A DNA stretch of 19,762 nucleotides from JBGPBY01 sp041481485 (GCA_041481485.1 JBGPBY010000066.1:1-19762); one strand, 5' to 3'. Positions 6,351-14,843 are shown, numbered from the stretch's first letter. The notes: a model not told the origin generated them from the letters alone. Program-made: numbers and translations.

Positions 6351-6673
6351 AGCAATTCGATATTGTGTGGACTGCGTTGCCAGATCCCATTGGAAAGCGG
6401 CCCGTACTCTTGCTGTCACGAACAGCGGCATACAGTTATCTCAACAAAGTCATCATTGCAGAAATAACTTCGACAATGAGGGGTATTCCGCAGGAAGTGA
6501 TTCTGGGTAAGAGTGAAGGGCTCGATCGGCCATCCGTTGCAAACTTCGACAACATCCACGTCATTCCAAAGTCTTCCCTTGGCCCACGCATAGGCTCCGC
6601 GGTAACTCGGCATCGCGAAATCAAAAGAGCCCTCGGTTACGCTCTCGATTGGCCGGAACTGAAAATCCTTTGA
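6347..6673 (+). CDS. MazF/PemK-family endoribonuclease toxin
   Basis: A 108-aa toxin expected to cut RNA at short sequence motifs and arrest growth when free of antitoxin. Family landmarks are FDIVWT at the N-terminus, RPVLLLSR (18-25, with the catalytic-type Arg18), AEITST (38-43, with the conserved Thr near 41), EGLDRPSVANFDNIHVI (57-72) and a C-terminal helix (88-100). The length is normal for the family, and no key segment is missing, so it is probably active. Translation is coupled to the antitoxin by ATGA. The gene ends 28 nt before the convergent stop of the SUMF1-fold gene, with no obvious terminator between. Confidence 0.93.
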   Translation: MKQFDIVWTALPDPIGKRPVLLLSRTAAYSYLNKVIIAEITSTMRGIPQEVILGKSEGLDRPSVANFDNIHVIPKSSLGPRIGSAVTRHREIKRALGYALDWPELKIL

Positions 6674-6700
6674 AGGAATCGACTCCATTTCTATGCTGGA

Positions 6701-7852
6701 CTACCGCGATAAAGGTTCGCGAACCACGCGGAAGCCGATGTCGCTCAGTTTCAGCGTTGGTCCGTAATAGCTATACCTGGCGGAGACGCGCTGAAATTCC
6801 GCGGACTGATCCCAACCACCGCCGCGGATAACGGGAAGTCCGGTGGGAAGACCATCGAGGGGATCTATGAATTGTCCATCTGGTCCGAGAACGACTGGCC
6901 CTTGCTGCGGCCCTCGCCCTGGTCCCGCCGGACCTCCAGGGCCAAACACGCCAGGACCTGCCGGACCGCCGGGCCCGCCAGGAACTCCTGGGCCTCCGGG
7001 TCCAAATCCGCCACGTCCGCGCGGACCCGATTCGAATTCACTTCGCAGTTGCTGCAACTGCCGCTGCAGATCATCGACCTGCGCCTGCAGCGCATTGACT
7101 TGATCTTGAAGGGAAGCTCCCGCCGCAATTCCTCTCGCCGATGGAGGAACAGCGCCTGCGCCACCGCCCGGACCCGGCCCACCTTGAAAGCCTCGTCCAA
7201 TCGGAGCAGCGCTTCCGCGCCCCCCAAGCGTCAGCTGAGGACCGGTTGGATCGATGGCGGGGCTAACGCTGTAGTAGTCGCCAGAATAAAAGTCGGAAAC
7301 GTATTCCCTCACGTTGCCTTGCATGTCGTAAAGTCCCCATGCATTCGGCCTTTTCTGACCCACAGGATGCGATTCATCTTCCGAGTTACCCTCAAACCAT
7401 GCCACCTGCTCAATGGGTCCGGTGTTTGCCGAGTCTTTACCGGCCCGGGCGGCGTATTCCCATTCGGCCTCGGTGGGCAATCGGTAACGATAACCGTCAT
7501 TCCGGCTGTTCAGTTTCGCGATGAATTCCTGAATATCCAGCTTGCCCACCATCTCTACCGGCCGGTTGTCTCCCTTATTCATGCTGGGATTCGTCTGCAT
7601 CAACGAAAACCACTGGGCCTGGGTGATTTCGTACTTCCCCATTTCAAAACTCTTCGTGATTTGAACTCGATGTCGTGGGTTCTCATCTGCACCACACATG
7701 GCATCTCCAGACGAACAACCCATCATGAATTCACCGGCCGGAATTTTTACGAAATCGATTTGGAGGGAGTACTGCGCGTGAAGATTCACGCTGGCGATCG
7801 TCAGGGCGGCCAGGGACGAGACTGTAAAGATGATCCTAAGGCGTTGCACCAC
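6701..7852 (-). CDS. Secreted SUMF1/FGE-fold protein with inserted coiled coil and collagen-like segment
   Basis: About 383 aa. Residues 1-27 are a signal peptide. The formylglycine-generating-enzyme (SUMF1) fold follows: VKIPAGEFMMGC (35-46), GKYEITQAQW (72-81), YRLPTEAEWEYAAR (123-136), AWGLYDMQGNVREYVSDFY (171-189), and at the end VIRGGGWDQSAEF and LSDIGFRVVREP. Between DPTGP and VIRGGGW the usual few residues are replaced by about 130: a heptad coiled coil (LQDQVNALQAQVDDLQRQL, about 248-266) then Gly-Pro-rich repeats (about 275-316). The Cys pair of true FGE (normally after RGGSW) is absent, so enzymatic formylglycine formation is unlikely. The GTG at 7852 lies 9 nt behind AGGAGG (7862-7867); a TTG at 7870 would put that site inside the gene. 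Confidence 0.85.
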   Translation of the reverse strand: MVQRLRIIFTVSSLAALTIASVNLHAQYSLQIDFVKIPAGEFMMGCSSGDAMCGADENPRHRVQITKSFEMGKYEITQAQWFSLMQTNPSMNKGDNRPVEMVGKLDIQEFIAKLNSRNDGYRYRLPTEAEWEYAARAGKDSANTGPIEQVAWFEGNSEDESHPVGQKRPNAWGLYDMQGNVREYVSDFYSGDYYSVSPAIDPTGPQLTLGGRGSAAPIGRGFQGGPGPGGGAGAVPPSARGIAAGASLQDQVNALQAQVDDLQRQLQQLRSEFESGPRGRGGFGPGGPGVPGGPGGPAGPGVFGPGGPAGPGRGPQQGPVVLGPDGQFIDPLDGLPTGLPVIRGGGWDQSAEFQRVSARYSYYGPTLKLSDIGFRVVREPLSR

Positions 7853-7866
7853 GAGCGCTACCCTCC

Positions 7867-8136
7867 TCAAAGTGAATGCAAATCTAGCAGGTTGCCCGGA
7901 ACATACTGGTTAAAAGTTGTTAAACCCAATGTCCGAAGCCGAAGGAAGCGTCCCAGAGATTCAACTTGCCGCGTGGTCTGCTTGTCGCCGACGTAGTGGT
8001 TGGCATCGCGGTCTTCGCAGATGAACTCAATCAATTCCGTGTCGGGAAAGATGCGTTGATTCACCTTGACGGGCCACGGCTTCGCATCGGGGTTGTCCTT
8101 ACTACTGTCTGCCTGGCGATCAAATAGAACCGCAAG
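7867..8136 (-). pseudogene. C-terminal remnant of a secreted acidobacterial-type protein
   Basis: The open frame between an in-frame TAA (8137-8139) and the stop at 7867 contains KPWPVKVNQRIFPDTELIEF, then ICEDRDANHYVGD. This resembles the C-terminal PWTVK...DTELIE(F/Y)xCxE(N/D) pattern I associate with hypothetical secreted proteins of Acidobacteria; the likeness is from memory, not a search. Nothing upstream extends the domain, and there is no ribosome-binding site at the only internal ATG (8064). After VGDKQ the sequence loses any family character. It is most likely a decayed gene fragment. It sits between the SUMF1-fold gene and the sensor kinase. Confidence 0.4.
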
Positions 8137-8169
8137 TTAATCTTCGCGCTGCTCGCGACCGAAGATATT

Positions 8170-10797
8170 TCAGGCGCGTGCGGCGCCAGAACGAAGACTG
8201 AGAGCCTGGATTTGAAGTTCGGGCACCACCACGGTGATGGTCGTGCCATTCTTACTGGATTCAATTTCCAGCCGCCCACCGAGTTGCTTCATCCGTTCTC
8301 TCATCCCGGGAATTCCTACTCCCATTTCCACATTTTTGCCGTTCGACTCATTGGCAGGGCTTTCGCTTACAGGCATCCCATGTCCACAATCCGAGATCTG
8401 TAGTTTTACTCCTCCACTCCCTTTTTCAAGCCGGATGCTGGCGGTATTACTGCCGGAATGACGGCGAACGTTGGTGAGACTCTCCTGGACCACACGAAAG
8501 AGCGCAGTTTCGATATCCCCTGGCAGACGGCCGATATCCTGGATTGCAGTGGTGTCGACTTGAATGCCGGAACGCTCTGAAAACCCTTTAACAAACCATT
8601 GAAGTGCGCGCTCCAGACCGGAGCGATCCAGGACTGGGGGGTGAAGCAGATAGGAAATGGTTCTCAGTTCGTTGAGAGACTCTTCGGCAATCTGCCGGCA
8701 CTCGTCCAGCAGTTCTTTGGTTTCCGGAATTGGGTTAACAATTATTTCCTGAAGTCGAGCGAGATCCATGGATATGGCTACAATGTTCTGTGTGGCGCCA
8801 TCGTGCAGTTCCCTGGCAATCCGCCGCCTTTCCTGATCCTGCAGGGTCAGTAATCGTGTCGAAACTTCTCGCAATTCAAGCTCGGCTCGCAATCGCTCGG
8901 TAAAATCCTCGTTTATGGACATCACCGATTCCACTCGACCGCTGGATACAAATTCCGGAATGACTCGCGTGCGGTAATGTCTTTCGTTGTATTGGAACTC
9001 AAATACGGTGAGCTGCCTTTTCTCGATAGCCTCCCGGCACTTGCCTTCGAACTCGTTCCAATCGTAATTCGGAATTGGAACTTCGCTGGGGCGCATGCCC
9101 AGGCACATTTCCGGAGAAATGCCAAAGATGCCTTTGAAGTTCGGACTAACATAGATGTAGCGCAGATTGTGGTCCAGACGGGTAATGACGTCAGGGGAAT
9201 TCTCGACCAGAGTCGAAAACTCACGTTCACTCTGGACCAATTGTTGTTCAAGACGCTTTCGCTCGGAAATATCACGCCCTACGCCCTGAAGTTCAATTTT
9301 GTCGGAGGATGATATGACACAGCTCGTCCACTGATGCCAGCCAGGAGCACGGCCCGGTCGAATCACCGGATGTTCCCGTGTGTCGCTGCGCGGATGCTGG
9401 ATCAGAGATTCAACGTAACGCAGCATTGACCTGCGCTCCGACTCGGGAATGAGATCGATATATTTCGTCCCAATGAGTTCCTTCGCAGCTTTTCCGAAGT
9501 ACTTGCAGTACGCCTCGTTGACGAACGTCAGGGTGGTATCTGGCAGAAAGCGGCAAATCAATTCTGTCTGGGCTTCAACGACATTGCGGTAACGCTCCTC
9601 GCTCACTCTCAGGCCGATAATTGCTTTCCGCCGCCTTCTCCGCTCAATCAGGAGAGCCACAATCAATAGGGACTGGACTGCGAATACACCGATTACGCCG
9701 ATGATGCGGTTCTTATAGCGCTGCCAGAAAGTAGGCTCCCTGAACAGGACTTCCGCGTCCACCGGCAGCCTATCCTCAGGGAGTTTCCAGCGTTGCAATT
9801 CGTGCCAGTCAAATGCCAGCCGACTGGTATCTGTCCAGAGGAGTGGAGTCGTTTCAAAATGTTCGCCGTGCAGGATACGCAGTGCCACCCTCGCGGTTTG
9901 GCTCGCCACATTCTCCGTGCTTGCGAGTCTCCCACCGACGACGCCGTGACCAAGGTAACCGTCATACCAGGTATATATCGGTACACTTGTCACCGCAGAG
10001 ATTTGATCCAGCACGCTGGTGGCCGTGAATCGCTCGCCCGCTGCATCTTCCGTGAACATGATGAAGTAGACGACCGTATCGGGTGTCAGCGTGGAAAGCC
10101 GCCGTTTGAGTTCGCCCATTGCCAAACCGTTCCAGTACGTGAACTCAAGCGGGCCGCTGAAATCCTTGAACTGTCTCCGGGCGCGAGCCTCGTGCCATTG
10201 GTCCACGGCCTTCGAAGATCCCGAGACGACAATGACTCGCCTGACGTCAGGCTGCAGCCTGCGAATAACATCAAGGGTTCCCCGGAGATTCGTTTCATAA
10301 CCAATGCCAGTGAAATTTGGAGGGGTCGCAGGATTGTTTTCAAGCACATCATCACTTGCAGAGAAAACAACCGGCGTGTTTGGAAAAATCTCAGCGCCGT
10401 AGCGAACCAGGAAATTTTTCAGGTCGGCTGTCGTTGCAACAATCAGGTCGAAATTTATCCCATTGTATTTTTGTCTGAAGAAGTCCCGCAGCGCGCCCTG
10501 ATAGTCATCTCCCCCAAAGCGCGCCAGGTCCACAGTCTCGCTGTAATAATCGAGTTGTCCGGCTAGTCCTTCATTCAGTACTTGCTGATATGTCCGGTCG
10601 ATTGTGAGTGTGGATGTGTCGTTTCTCCTCATCAATTCCAGAACCAGCACCTTTTTCTGTTTGTCACTTTTGACCTGGGACCGCACGGGGGTCACAGTTG
10701 CCAAAAACATTGCCGCAAGAATGAAGAACACAAATCGACGATGAAGGGAGCGCGTCGGATTCTGGATGGGGATGCAGTTTGAGGCGTCCATATTCAT
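8170..10797 (-). CDS. Membrane sensor histidine kinase: ABC-type substrate-binding sensor, 2 PAS, HisKA_3-HATPase
   Basis: An 875-aa inner-membrane kinase of the NarX/DegS-like (HisKA_3) class. A signal-anchor lies at about 20-38. Residues about 47-350 form a periplasmic domain like ABC-transporter substrate-binding proteins (KKVLVLELMRRND, NFDLIVATTADLKNFLVRYG, TPVVFSASDD, GGRLASTENV). A membrane helix (about 364-384) is followed by PAS1 (about 400-512) and PAS2 (about 523-637). The phospho-acceptor is His665 in RRRIARELHDGATQN; the N box is ESLTNVRRHS (Asn776), the D box DCGHGM (803-808) and the G box GVGIPGMRER. All catalytic elements are present. The ATG at 10797 overlaps the receptor stop (TAATG) with no good ribosome site, so it is coupled to the receptor. 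No response regulator is in the window. Confidence 0.93.
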   Translation of the reverse strand: MNMDASNCIPIQNPTRSLHRRFVFFILAAMFLATVTPVRSQVKSDKQKKVLVLELMRRNDTSTLTIDRTYQQVLNEGLAGQLDYYSETVDLARFGGDDYQGALRDFFRQKYNGINFDLIVATTADLKNFLVRYGAEIFPNTPVVFSASDDVLENNPATPPNFTGIGYETNLRGTLDVIRRLQPDVRRVIVVSGSSKAVDQWHEARARRQFKDFSGPLEFTYWNGLAMGELKRRLSTLTPDTVVYFIMFTEDAAGERFTATSVLDQISAVTSVPIYTWYDGYLGHGVVGGRLASTENVASQTARVALRILHGEHFETTPLLWTDTSRLAFDWHELQRWKLPEDRLPVDAEVLFREPTFWQRYKNRIIGVIGVFAVQSLLIVALLIERRRRRKAIIGLRVSEERYRNVVEAQTELICRFLPDTTLTFVNEAYCKYFGKAAKELIGTKYIDLIPESERRSMLRYVESLIQHPRSDTREHPVIRPGRAPGWHQWTSCVISSSDKIELQGVGRDISERKRLEQQLVQSEREFSTLVENSPDVITRLDHNLRYIYVSPNFKGIFGISPEMCLGMRPSEVPIPNYDWNEFEGKCREAIEKRQLTVFEFQYNERHYRTRVIPEFVSSGRVESVMSINEDFTERLRAELELREVSTRLLTLQDQERRRIARELHDGATQNIVAISMDLARLQEIIVNPIPETKELLDECRQIAEESLNELRTISYLLHPPVLDRSGLERALQWFVKGFSERSGIQVDTTAIQDIGRLPGDIETALFRVVQESLTNVRRHSGSNTASIRLEKGSGGVKLQISDCGHGMPVSESPANESNGKNVEMGVGIPGMRERMKQLGGRLEIESSKNGTTITVVVPELQIQALSLRSGAARA

Positions 10798-13700
10798 TAG
10801 AAGGTCAATCGTGCTCCCAGCTGGAATGCCCGAGGCCCGCCTGTTCCGAAAACCTGTCCGACGCGGGCGCCGGGCTGGCCGTAATTCGGCTGATTGAGAA
10901 GGTTACTGTAACCCGTCAGATTCGCAATATTGAACACATTGAATGCTTCACCGATCAGAGAAAGCGATAGGTGTTCCTGGAGAGCGATCCTTCTCGTCAG
11001 TCTCAAATCCTGAGATATAAATGAATCGCCATTGGAAAAGACTTCCGGCAAAGTAATTGGATTGATGATCTGATTGAATGGAGTACGCGGACGGATCATC
11101 GTCACACTTCCGTCGCTCGCCGTAATGCGCCGAGTGCGCGCTTCGATGTCCGCGTTGTAATCTGCCACCAGTTCACGCAAACCTGCATTGCCAAGGCCAT
11201 AACCAAGGCTGTTATGCGAGGTGCCAGGAAGCAAAGTACGGCTGATTCCGTCGCCGTCCAGATCCAGCCCGGATAGAATCGTGTCCAATGGAGGAGCGCT
11301 CCTGATTTGCGATAGACACGCGATTGCCCATGAGTTGAAGAGACTCCGTAACGTCTTCGAGCTTCCTTTGTAATCTGGAAAATTCCAGACAGCCATGAAG
11401 GTCAGGTTGTGGCGATTGTTGTCCGCCAGGTTTCCATATGCGTCGCGATAGTCGCTGTAGTTATTGAACTCGACAAAACCGGTGTTGCGAGAATAAGAGT
11501 AGCTGACGGAAAGCAATGAAGAGGCAGCGAACCTCTTGTCCAGCTTAACTTGCAGTGTCTGAAAGCGATTGTTGGCGCCGCTGGATGAGATGTTGATGGG
11601 ACCTGTTGAACAATAGTCGTTCGGACTCAGTGCGGCGGCCTGCGCGGGAGTACACAGCGGGATCACCGGGTTCCGAATGAACGAAACTGCGCCCGTGGAA
11701 GCATCGACGCCCGTCACCAGCGGCCGGTTGAAGCGATTCGCATCAAGTACAAAGACATCCTGTAGAGGGCCAAGCTTCACGTATCGCCGCATGACGTAAT
11801 CGGTCGACAACACGAGATCGTGGGGAAGCCGGCGCTGGACTCCCCCTGTGAGATGCATGGAATAGGTCATCGCGGAATCCGGAGCTGCGATGTCTCCTCC
11901 CTGCTTGATAACCTCGATGGAACTCCGCGAGGGGTCTGAACCGTTTCCAAGTTTTGAAGTCAAGTCGGAGCGAATTCCCGGCAGCAGCGGGAGCAAGTCG
12001 GCACCCCGGAAATCTGTCGCAACACTGACAAAGTTGTACGGCGTCAGAGTTCCGTCAACATTAATTCGGCCGCTTCCGGAAGGCGCTATGAATGCCCGTT
12101 CGCGCGAACTCCAGTAAAACGCGATCTGGTCGGTATAAATACCTCCACCGAACCTGATCGTGGTATTCCGATTTTTGTCCACAATCCATGCCAAACCGAG
12201 GGAAGGATCGAAACTATTCCGCTTAGGCTGCGGCGCCCGCAACTCCCCACCCAGCAACGCTGCGAGATACGGTGGGCGCTCAAGGTCGCTGTGGAATAGA
12301 GACGTCTCGTAGGAGTACGCAAGACCGGCGTTTATCGTGACGTTCGGGCGTACACGCCATGTGTCTTGTATGTAGAAACGTATCCGATCATTTCGTGAGG
12401 CCTTGTCAAAGTTGTAGGGAACCGGCAGCTTTGGATTGCCAATACCCGTAATGAAGCTGCGCAATGGAAGCTGCATGATATCGGACAATGTCGGGGGCGG
12501 ACCGCCAGAGTCCTTCAAACTTGCAGGCAGAGCATCGTAAATCGCTTTCAAAGCCGGAGTCTGCAGGTTACTGGGTCCCCATAACGTAATCAGTGCAGGA
12601 TCGTTGAAATCAAAAAAAGCCTTCCAATAGACGTGTTCCCATTCTCCACCCAGCCTCAGGGAGTGACGGCCGTGCGACCAGGCCAGATCGTCGACGAATT
12701 GGAAGTTGCGCTCCCACCGTGGAAACGGAGAATTCGCCTGCTTGCCGATCCGAAACTGTGGCGCGTCAAAAACCATAATGGTCGGCTGATCGATGCCGAC
12801 GCACGCAGACGGGCTTCGGCAGTCGTTCCCTGAAACCGGTTTAAGCTGACCGTTAAGATAACTGTAGGATGCGCGGAAGGTATTGACCGATCGCTCTGAG
12901 AGAATCGAACTCAAACCTGCCTGAAGCTGGAAAGCATCATTTCGAAGAGACTGCCAATTGGATGGCATCCCGGCAGTTGCAGCCGGAGCAATCGTACGGT
13001 TCTTGTCCGCACTGTAGCGAAAGAATGATTGTGTGTGTTCACTGGCTCTCCAATCCAATCGCAGATTGATAAGGTCCGCAGTCAATGGATTGGGATAGAT
13101 CACATCGAGTTTAGTAAAAATCGGGTGATTGTTGTTCACCGTAAAGACGGCGTCCTGATTGTTGTGTTCGTAGTTGCCGAACCAGTACAAACGATCTTTC
13201 TTAACTGGCCCTCCCAGGGAAAAACCGGACTGGCGGCGCGAAAAAGACGGCGATGGATTCTGGCTATCGCGGGCGAGACCTGGGTATGCCGCAAGATTGT
13301 GATCCCGGTAATAGAAGAACCCTGATCCGTGATTATCATTCTCACCGCGCCGCGAAACGATACTGACCACACCACCGCCGGGTGTTCCGGACGCGAGATC
13401 AAAATTAAACGTTGAGATCTGGAACTCCTGCACCGATTCCTGCGAAAAATTCTGGGTAGTGCCTCCGACGAATCTATCGTTCACAGTCGAGCCGTCAACC
13501 GAGATGTGCGTTTGAGAAAAAAATGACCCTGCCACAGTCACTCGCGCAAAGTTGTTGGCCAGTGTTCCCGGATTTGTCCCGGAAACTACCTTAACTGCGG
13601 GTTCGAGTTGTGCGAGTTCCAGAAAGTTACGACCGTTTAACGGAGTTTCCCGAATTGCAGTCGCCTCGATAACCCGGCCGACGGATACATTCGCGGCGTC

Positions 13701-14087
13701 AACTACTGTAGCAATGACGTTCACCGTCACACCTGTCGAGAGTTTCCCGGACTGTATCTGAAAGTCCTGCCCGGTCGTTCGTCCGATATCGATTGGTATT
13801 TCATCAGTGACCGAAACCCGGACACCCGCCGACTGCACCTGCAATTGATAATTGCCCGCGGTTAATCCGTCGAACCGATACCAGCCATCACGGTCGCTTT
13901 GAACCGTGCGCTCGAAGCCGATACTGCGGTTCTGCAGAGTTATCTGAATATCCGGAACGACGCTTCCGTTCGGGTCCGAAATCCTGCCCTGTAATGTTCC
14001 GGTGGATTGAGCAATGCAATTGGCAGATGCCAGCATAACCCCCAGCATCAATCCGAGAATTCGACTCCGCCGATTCCGAGACAACAT
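10797..14087 (-). CDS. Oar-like TonB-dependent receptor with N-terminal carboxypeptidase-regulatory-like domain
   Basis: An outer-membrane beta-barrel of about 1096 aa. A signal peptide (about 1-27, ending CIAQ) is followed by a CarboxypepD_reg-like domain (about 29-112: GTLQGRISDPNGSVVPDIQI and DGWYRFDGLTAGNYQLQV). Next comes a plug domain with ETPLNGRNFLELAQLEPAV (147-165) and DGSTVNDRFVGG. The long barrel ends in RAFQLGARLTF, with the terminal Phe typical of outer-membrane proteins. Such proteins in Acidobacteria are thought to take up or bind large ligands; the substrate is unknown. ATG 14087 is chosen because GGGGTGG (14092-14098) precedes it; an upstream GTG at 14102 would place that site inside the gene. 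The stop overlaps the kinase start. Confidence 0.92.
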   Translation of the reverse strand: MLSRNRRSRILGLMLGVMLASANCIAQSTGTLQGRISDPNGSVVPDIQITLQNRSIGFERTVQSDRDGWYRFDGLTAGNYQLQVQSAGVRVSVTDEIPIDIGRTTGQDFQIQSGKLSTGVTVNVIATVVDAANVSVGRVIEATAIRETPLNGRNFLELAQLEPAVKVVSGTNPGTLANNFARVTVAGSFFSQTHISVDGSTVNDRFVGGTTQNFSQESVQEFQISTFNFDLASGTPGGGVVSIVSRRGENDNHGSGFFYYRDHNLAAYPGLARDSQNPSPSFSRRQSGFSLGGPVKKDRLYWFGNYEHNNQDAVFTVNNNHPIFTKLDVIYPNPLTADLINLRLDWRASEHTQSFFRYSADKNRTIAPAATAGMPSNWQSLRNDAFQLQAGLSSILSERSVNTFRASYSYLNGQLKPVSGNDCRSPSACVGIDQPTIMVFDAPQFRIGKQANSPFPRWERNFQFVDDLAWSHGRHSLRLGGEWEHVYWKAFFDFNDPALITLWGPSNLQTPALKAIYDALPASLKDSGGPPPTLSDIMQLPLRSFITGIGNPKLPVPYNFDKASRNDRIRFYIQDTWRVRPNVTINAGLAYSYETSLFHSDLERPPYLAALLGGELRAPQPKRNSFDPSLGLAWIVDKNRNTTIRFGGGIYTDQIAFYWSSRERAFIAPSGSGRINVDGTLTPYNFVSVATDFRGADLLPLLPGIRSDLTSKLGNGSDPSRSSIEVIKQGGDIAAPDSAMTYSMHLTGGVQRRLPHDLVLSTDYVMRRYVKLGPLQDVFVLDANRFNRPLVTGVDASTGAVSFIRNPVIPLCTPAQAAALSPNDYCSTGPINISSSGANNRFQTLQVKLDKRFAASSLLSVSYSYSRNTGFVEFNNYSDYRDAYGNLADNNRHNLTFMAVWNFPDYKGSSKTLRSLFNSWAIACLSQIRSAPPLDTILSGLDLDGDGISRTLLPGTSHNSLGYGLGNAGLRELVADYNADIEARTRRITASDGSVTMIRPRTPFNQIINPITLPEVFSNGDSFISQDLRLTRRIALQEHLSLSLIGEAFNVFNIANLTGYSNLLNQPNYGQPGARVGQVFGTGGPRAFQLGARLTF

Positions 14088-14210
14088 TTTTCCACCCCGC
14101 ACTGGACTTCGATCCGGATCCAGGCAAAAACGACGCTCTGTCTAATGGTGTTGGTCTGGTTCTTAAAGTAAATACAGTAGATTACGGATTCGAAGCTCGT
14201 GACCATCGGT

Positions 14211-14241
14211 CCCCACTGTAGGGGCGGTCTATGACCGCCCG
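14211..14241 (-). repeat. Dispersed palindromic repeat, copy R2
   Basis: Reads CCCCACTGTAGGGGCGGTCT then ATGACCGCCC on the plus strand, the reverse orientation of R1. The arms GGGCGGTC (minus strand) and GACCGCCC pair around the central trinucleotide. Relative to R1, bases have changed on both arms (GCGCGG to GGGCGG), keeping the pairing, which suggests the hairpin is what is maintained. Confidence 0.75.
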
Positions 14242-14302
14242 CAATTCGGAGGACTGCAGGCCACTCAATTATGGGCGGGAATGAAGCGCGTCTTTTGCAG
14301 AA

Positions 14303-14417
14303 TTGGATTCCGATTCCCACTGTAGGCGCTGTCTATGACCGCGCACAATCTGGAAGGTTGCATTCTTCAAAATCGCGCGCGGTCATAGACCGCGCCTACA
14401 GTGGGAATTCGAATTCA
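14303..14417. repeat. Long imperfect inverted repeat made of copies R3 and R4
   Basis: R3 (14316-14344, CCCACTGTAGGCGCTGTCTA...) and R4 (14375-14405, GCGCGCGGTCATAGACCGCG...) lie head to head 30 bp apart. Homology extends beyond the repeats: GGATTCCGATT before R3 matches the complement of AATTCGAATTC after R4. The whole could form an arm of about 40 bp with a loop of about 30. R3 carries a mismatch in its own palindrome (GCTGTC rather than GCGGTC). The pair resembles a small non-autonomous palindromic element. Confidence 0.7.
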
Positions 14418-14551
14418 TTCACACCTCCCCTGACCTCGCTTGCGGGATGCTTGATTCCCGCAGGGCCCGGCCTTAGTGTCCCAAGTACAGCGACACCGCG
14501 TTTTGCCAAAGCTGATTTGCCAAAGATGAATTGAAGGAGGACATTGGCATC

Positions 14552-14824
14552 GTGGAATTTCCATTCCGAATCCTCACTGGCAAGGGGACCATCCTGACAG
14601 TGACGGCGGAAACTCGGCTGAAACTGGATATCAACGCCGACAGACGGAATTTTCCTCGATCGTTCAGCGGAAGGCTCAAAAACTCACCCCCGGAAATCTT
14701 CGAGCGCTTCTCGAACAAGAGCTGGGTACGGGGATTTATCAAAGGGACCCGGTACCGGTTCACAAAGCTCGATCGCAACGGCAATTTTGTCGCTTGTCTA
14801 ATCGAAGGAGACTCCTGGGATTAG
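14552..14824 (+). CDS. Small hypothetical protein
   Basis: I do not recognise this 90-aa protein. It has a basic, mixed alpha/beta-looking composition (ILTVTAETRLKLDI near the start, FIKGTRYRFTKLDRNGNF towards the end), one Cys, and no signal peptide or membrane segment. The GTG at 14552 is proposed because GAAGGAGG (14533-14540) lies 11 nt before it; an in-frame TTG at 14531 would put that site inside the gene. It ends at TAG 14822-14824, 19 nt from the convergent stop of the oxidase gene. The strong ribosome-binding site is the main support; without a homology search it remains a moderate call. Confidence 0.5.
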   Translation: MEFPFRILTGKGTILTVTAETRLKLDINADRRNFPRSFSGRLKNSPPEIFERFSNKSWVRGFIKGTRYRFTKLDRNGNFVACLIEGDSWD

Positions 14825-14843
14825 CCTCTGATTCCAGCGATCT

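Larger units (their letters stand above)
14088..14551. promoter_or_regulatory. Divergent intergenic region with palindromic repeats
   Basis: About 460 bases separating the minus-strand receptor from the small plus-strand gene. It holds three copies of the palindromic repeat (described separately) and must hold the receptor promoter, but I see no near-consensus -35/-10 pair. The segment 14103-14210 has no recognisable motif beyond an AT-rich patch at 14160-14190. The segment 14406-14530 shows nothing I can name. Confidence 0.5.

Noticed and set aside
6865..7103. Gly-Pro repeat DNA considered as a frameshift or assembly artefact in the SUMF1-fold gene
   Set aside because: The frame is intact through the repeats and the C-terminal SUMF1 motifs resume in the same frame.
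6872..7996. A 374-aa plus-strand open frame opposite the SUMF1-fold gene
   Set aside because: It is antisense to a gene with clear SUMF1 motifs and a signal peptide; no family features and no ribosome-binding site.
10797..14087. Signal peptide of the first receptor considered as a lipoprotein signal (Cys24)
   Set aside because: The residues before the Cys (ASAN) do not fit a lipobox, and barrel receptors of this family use ordinary signal peptides.
14375..14405. Palindromic repeats considered as a CRISPR array
   Set aside because: Copies occur in both orientations, at unequal distances, with no regular spacers and no cas genes nearby.
14303..14417. Long inverted repeat considered as an insertion-sequence end pair
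   Set aside because: Only about 30 bp separate the arms and there is no transposase or target-site duplication that I can see.
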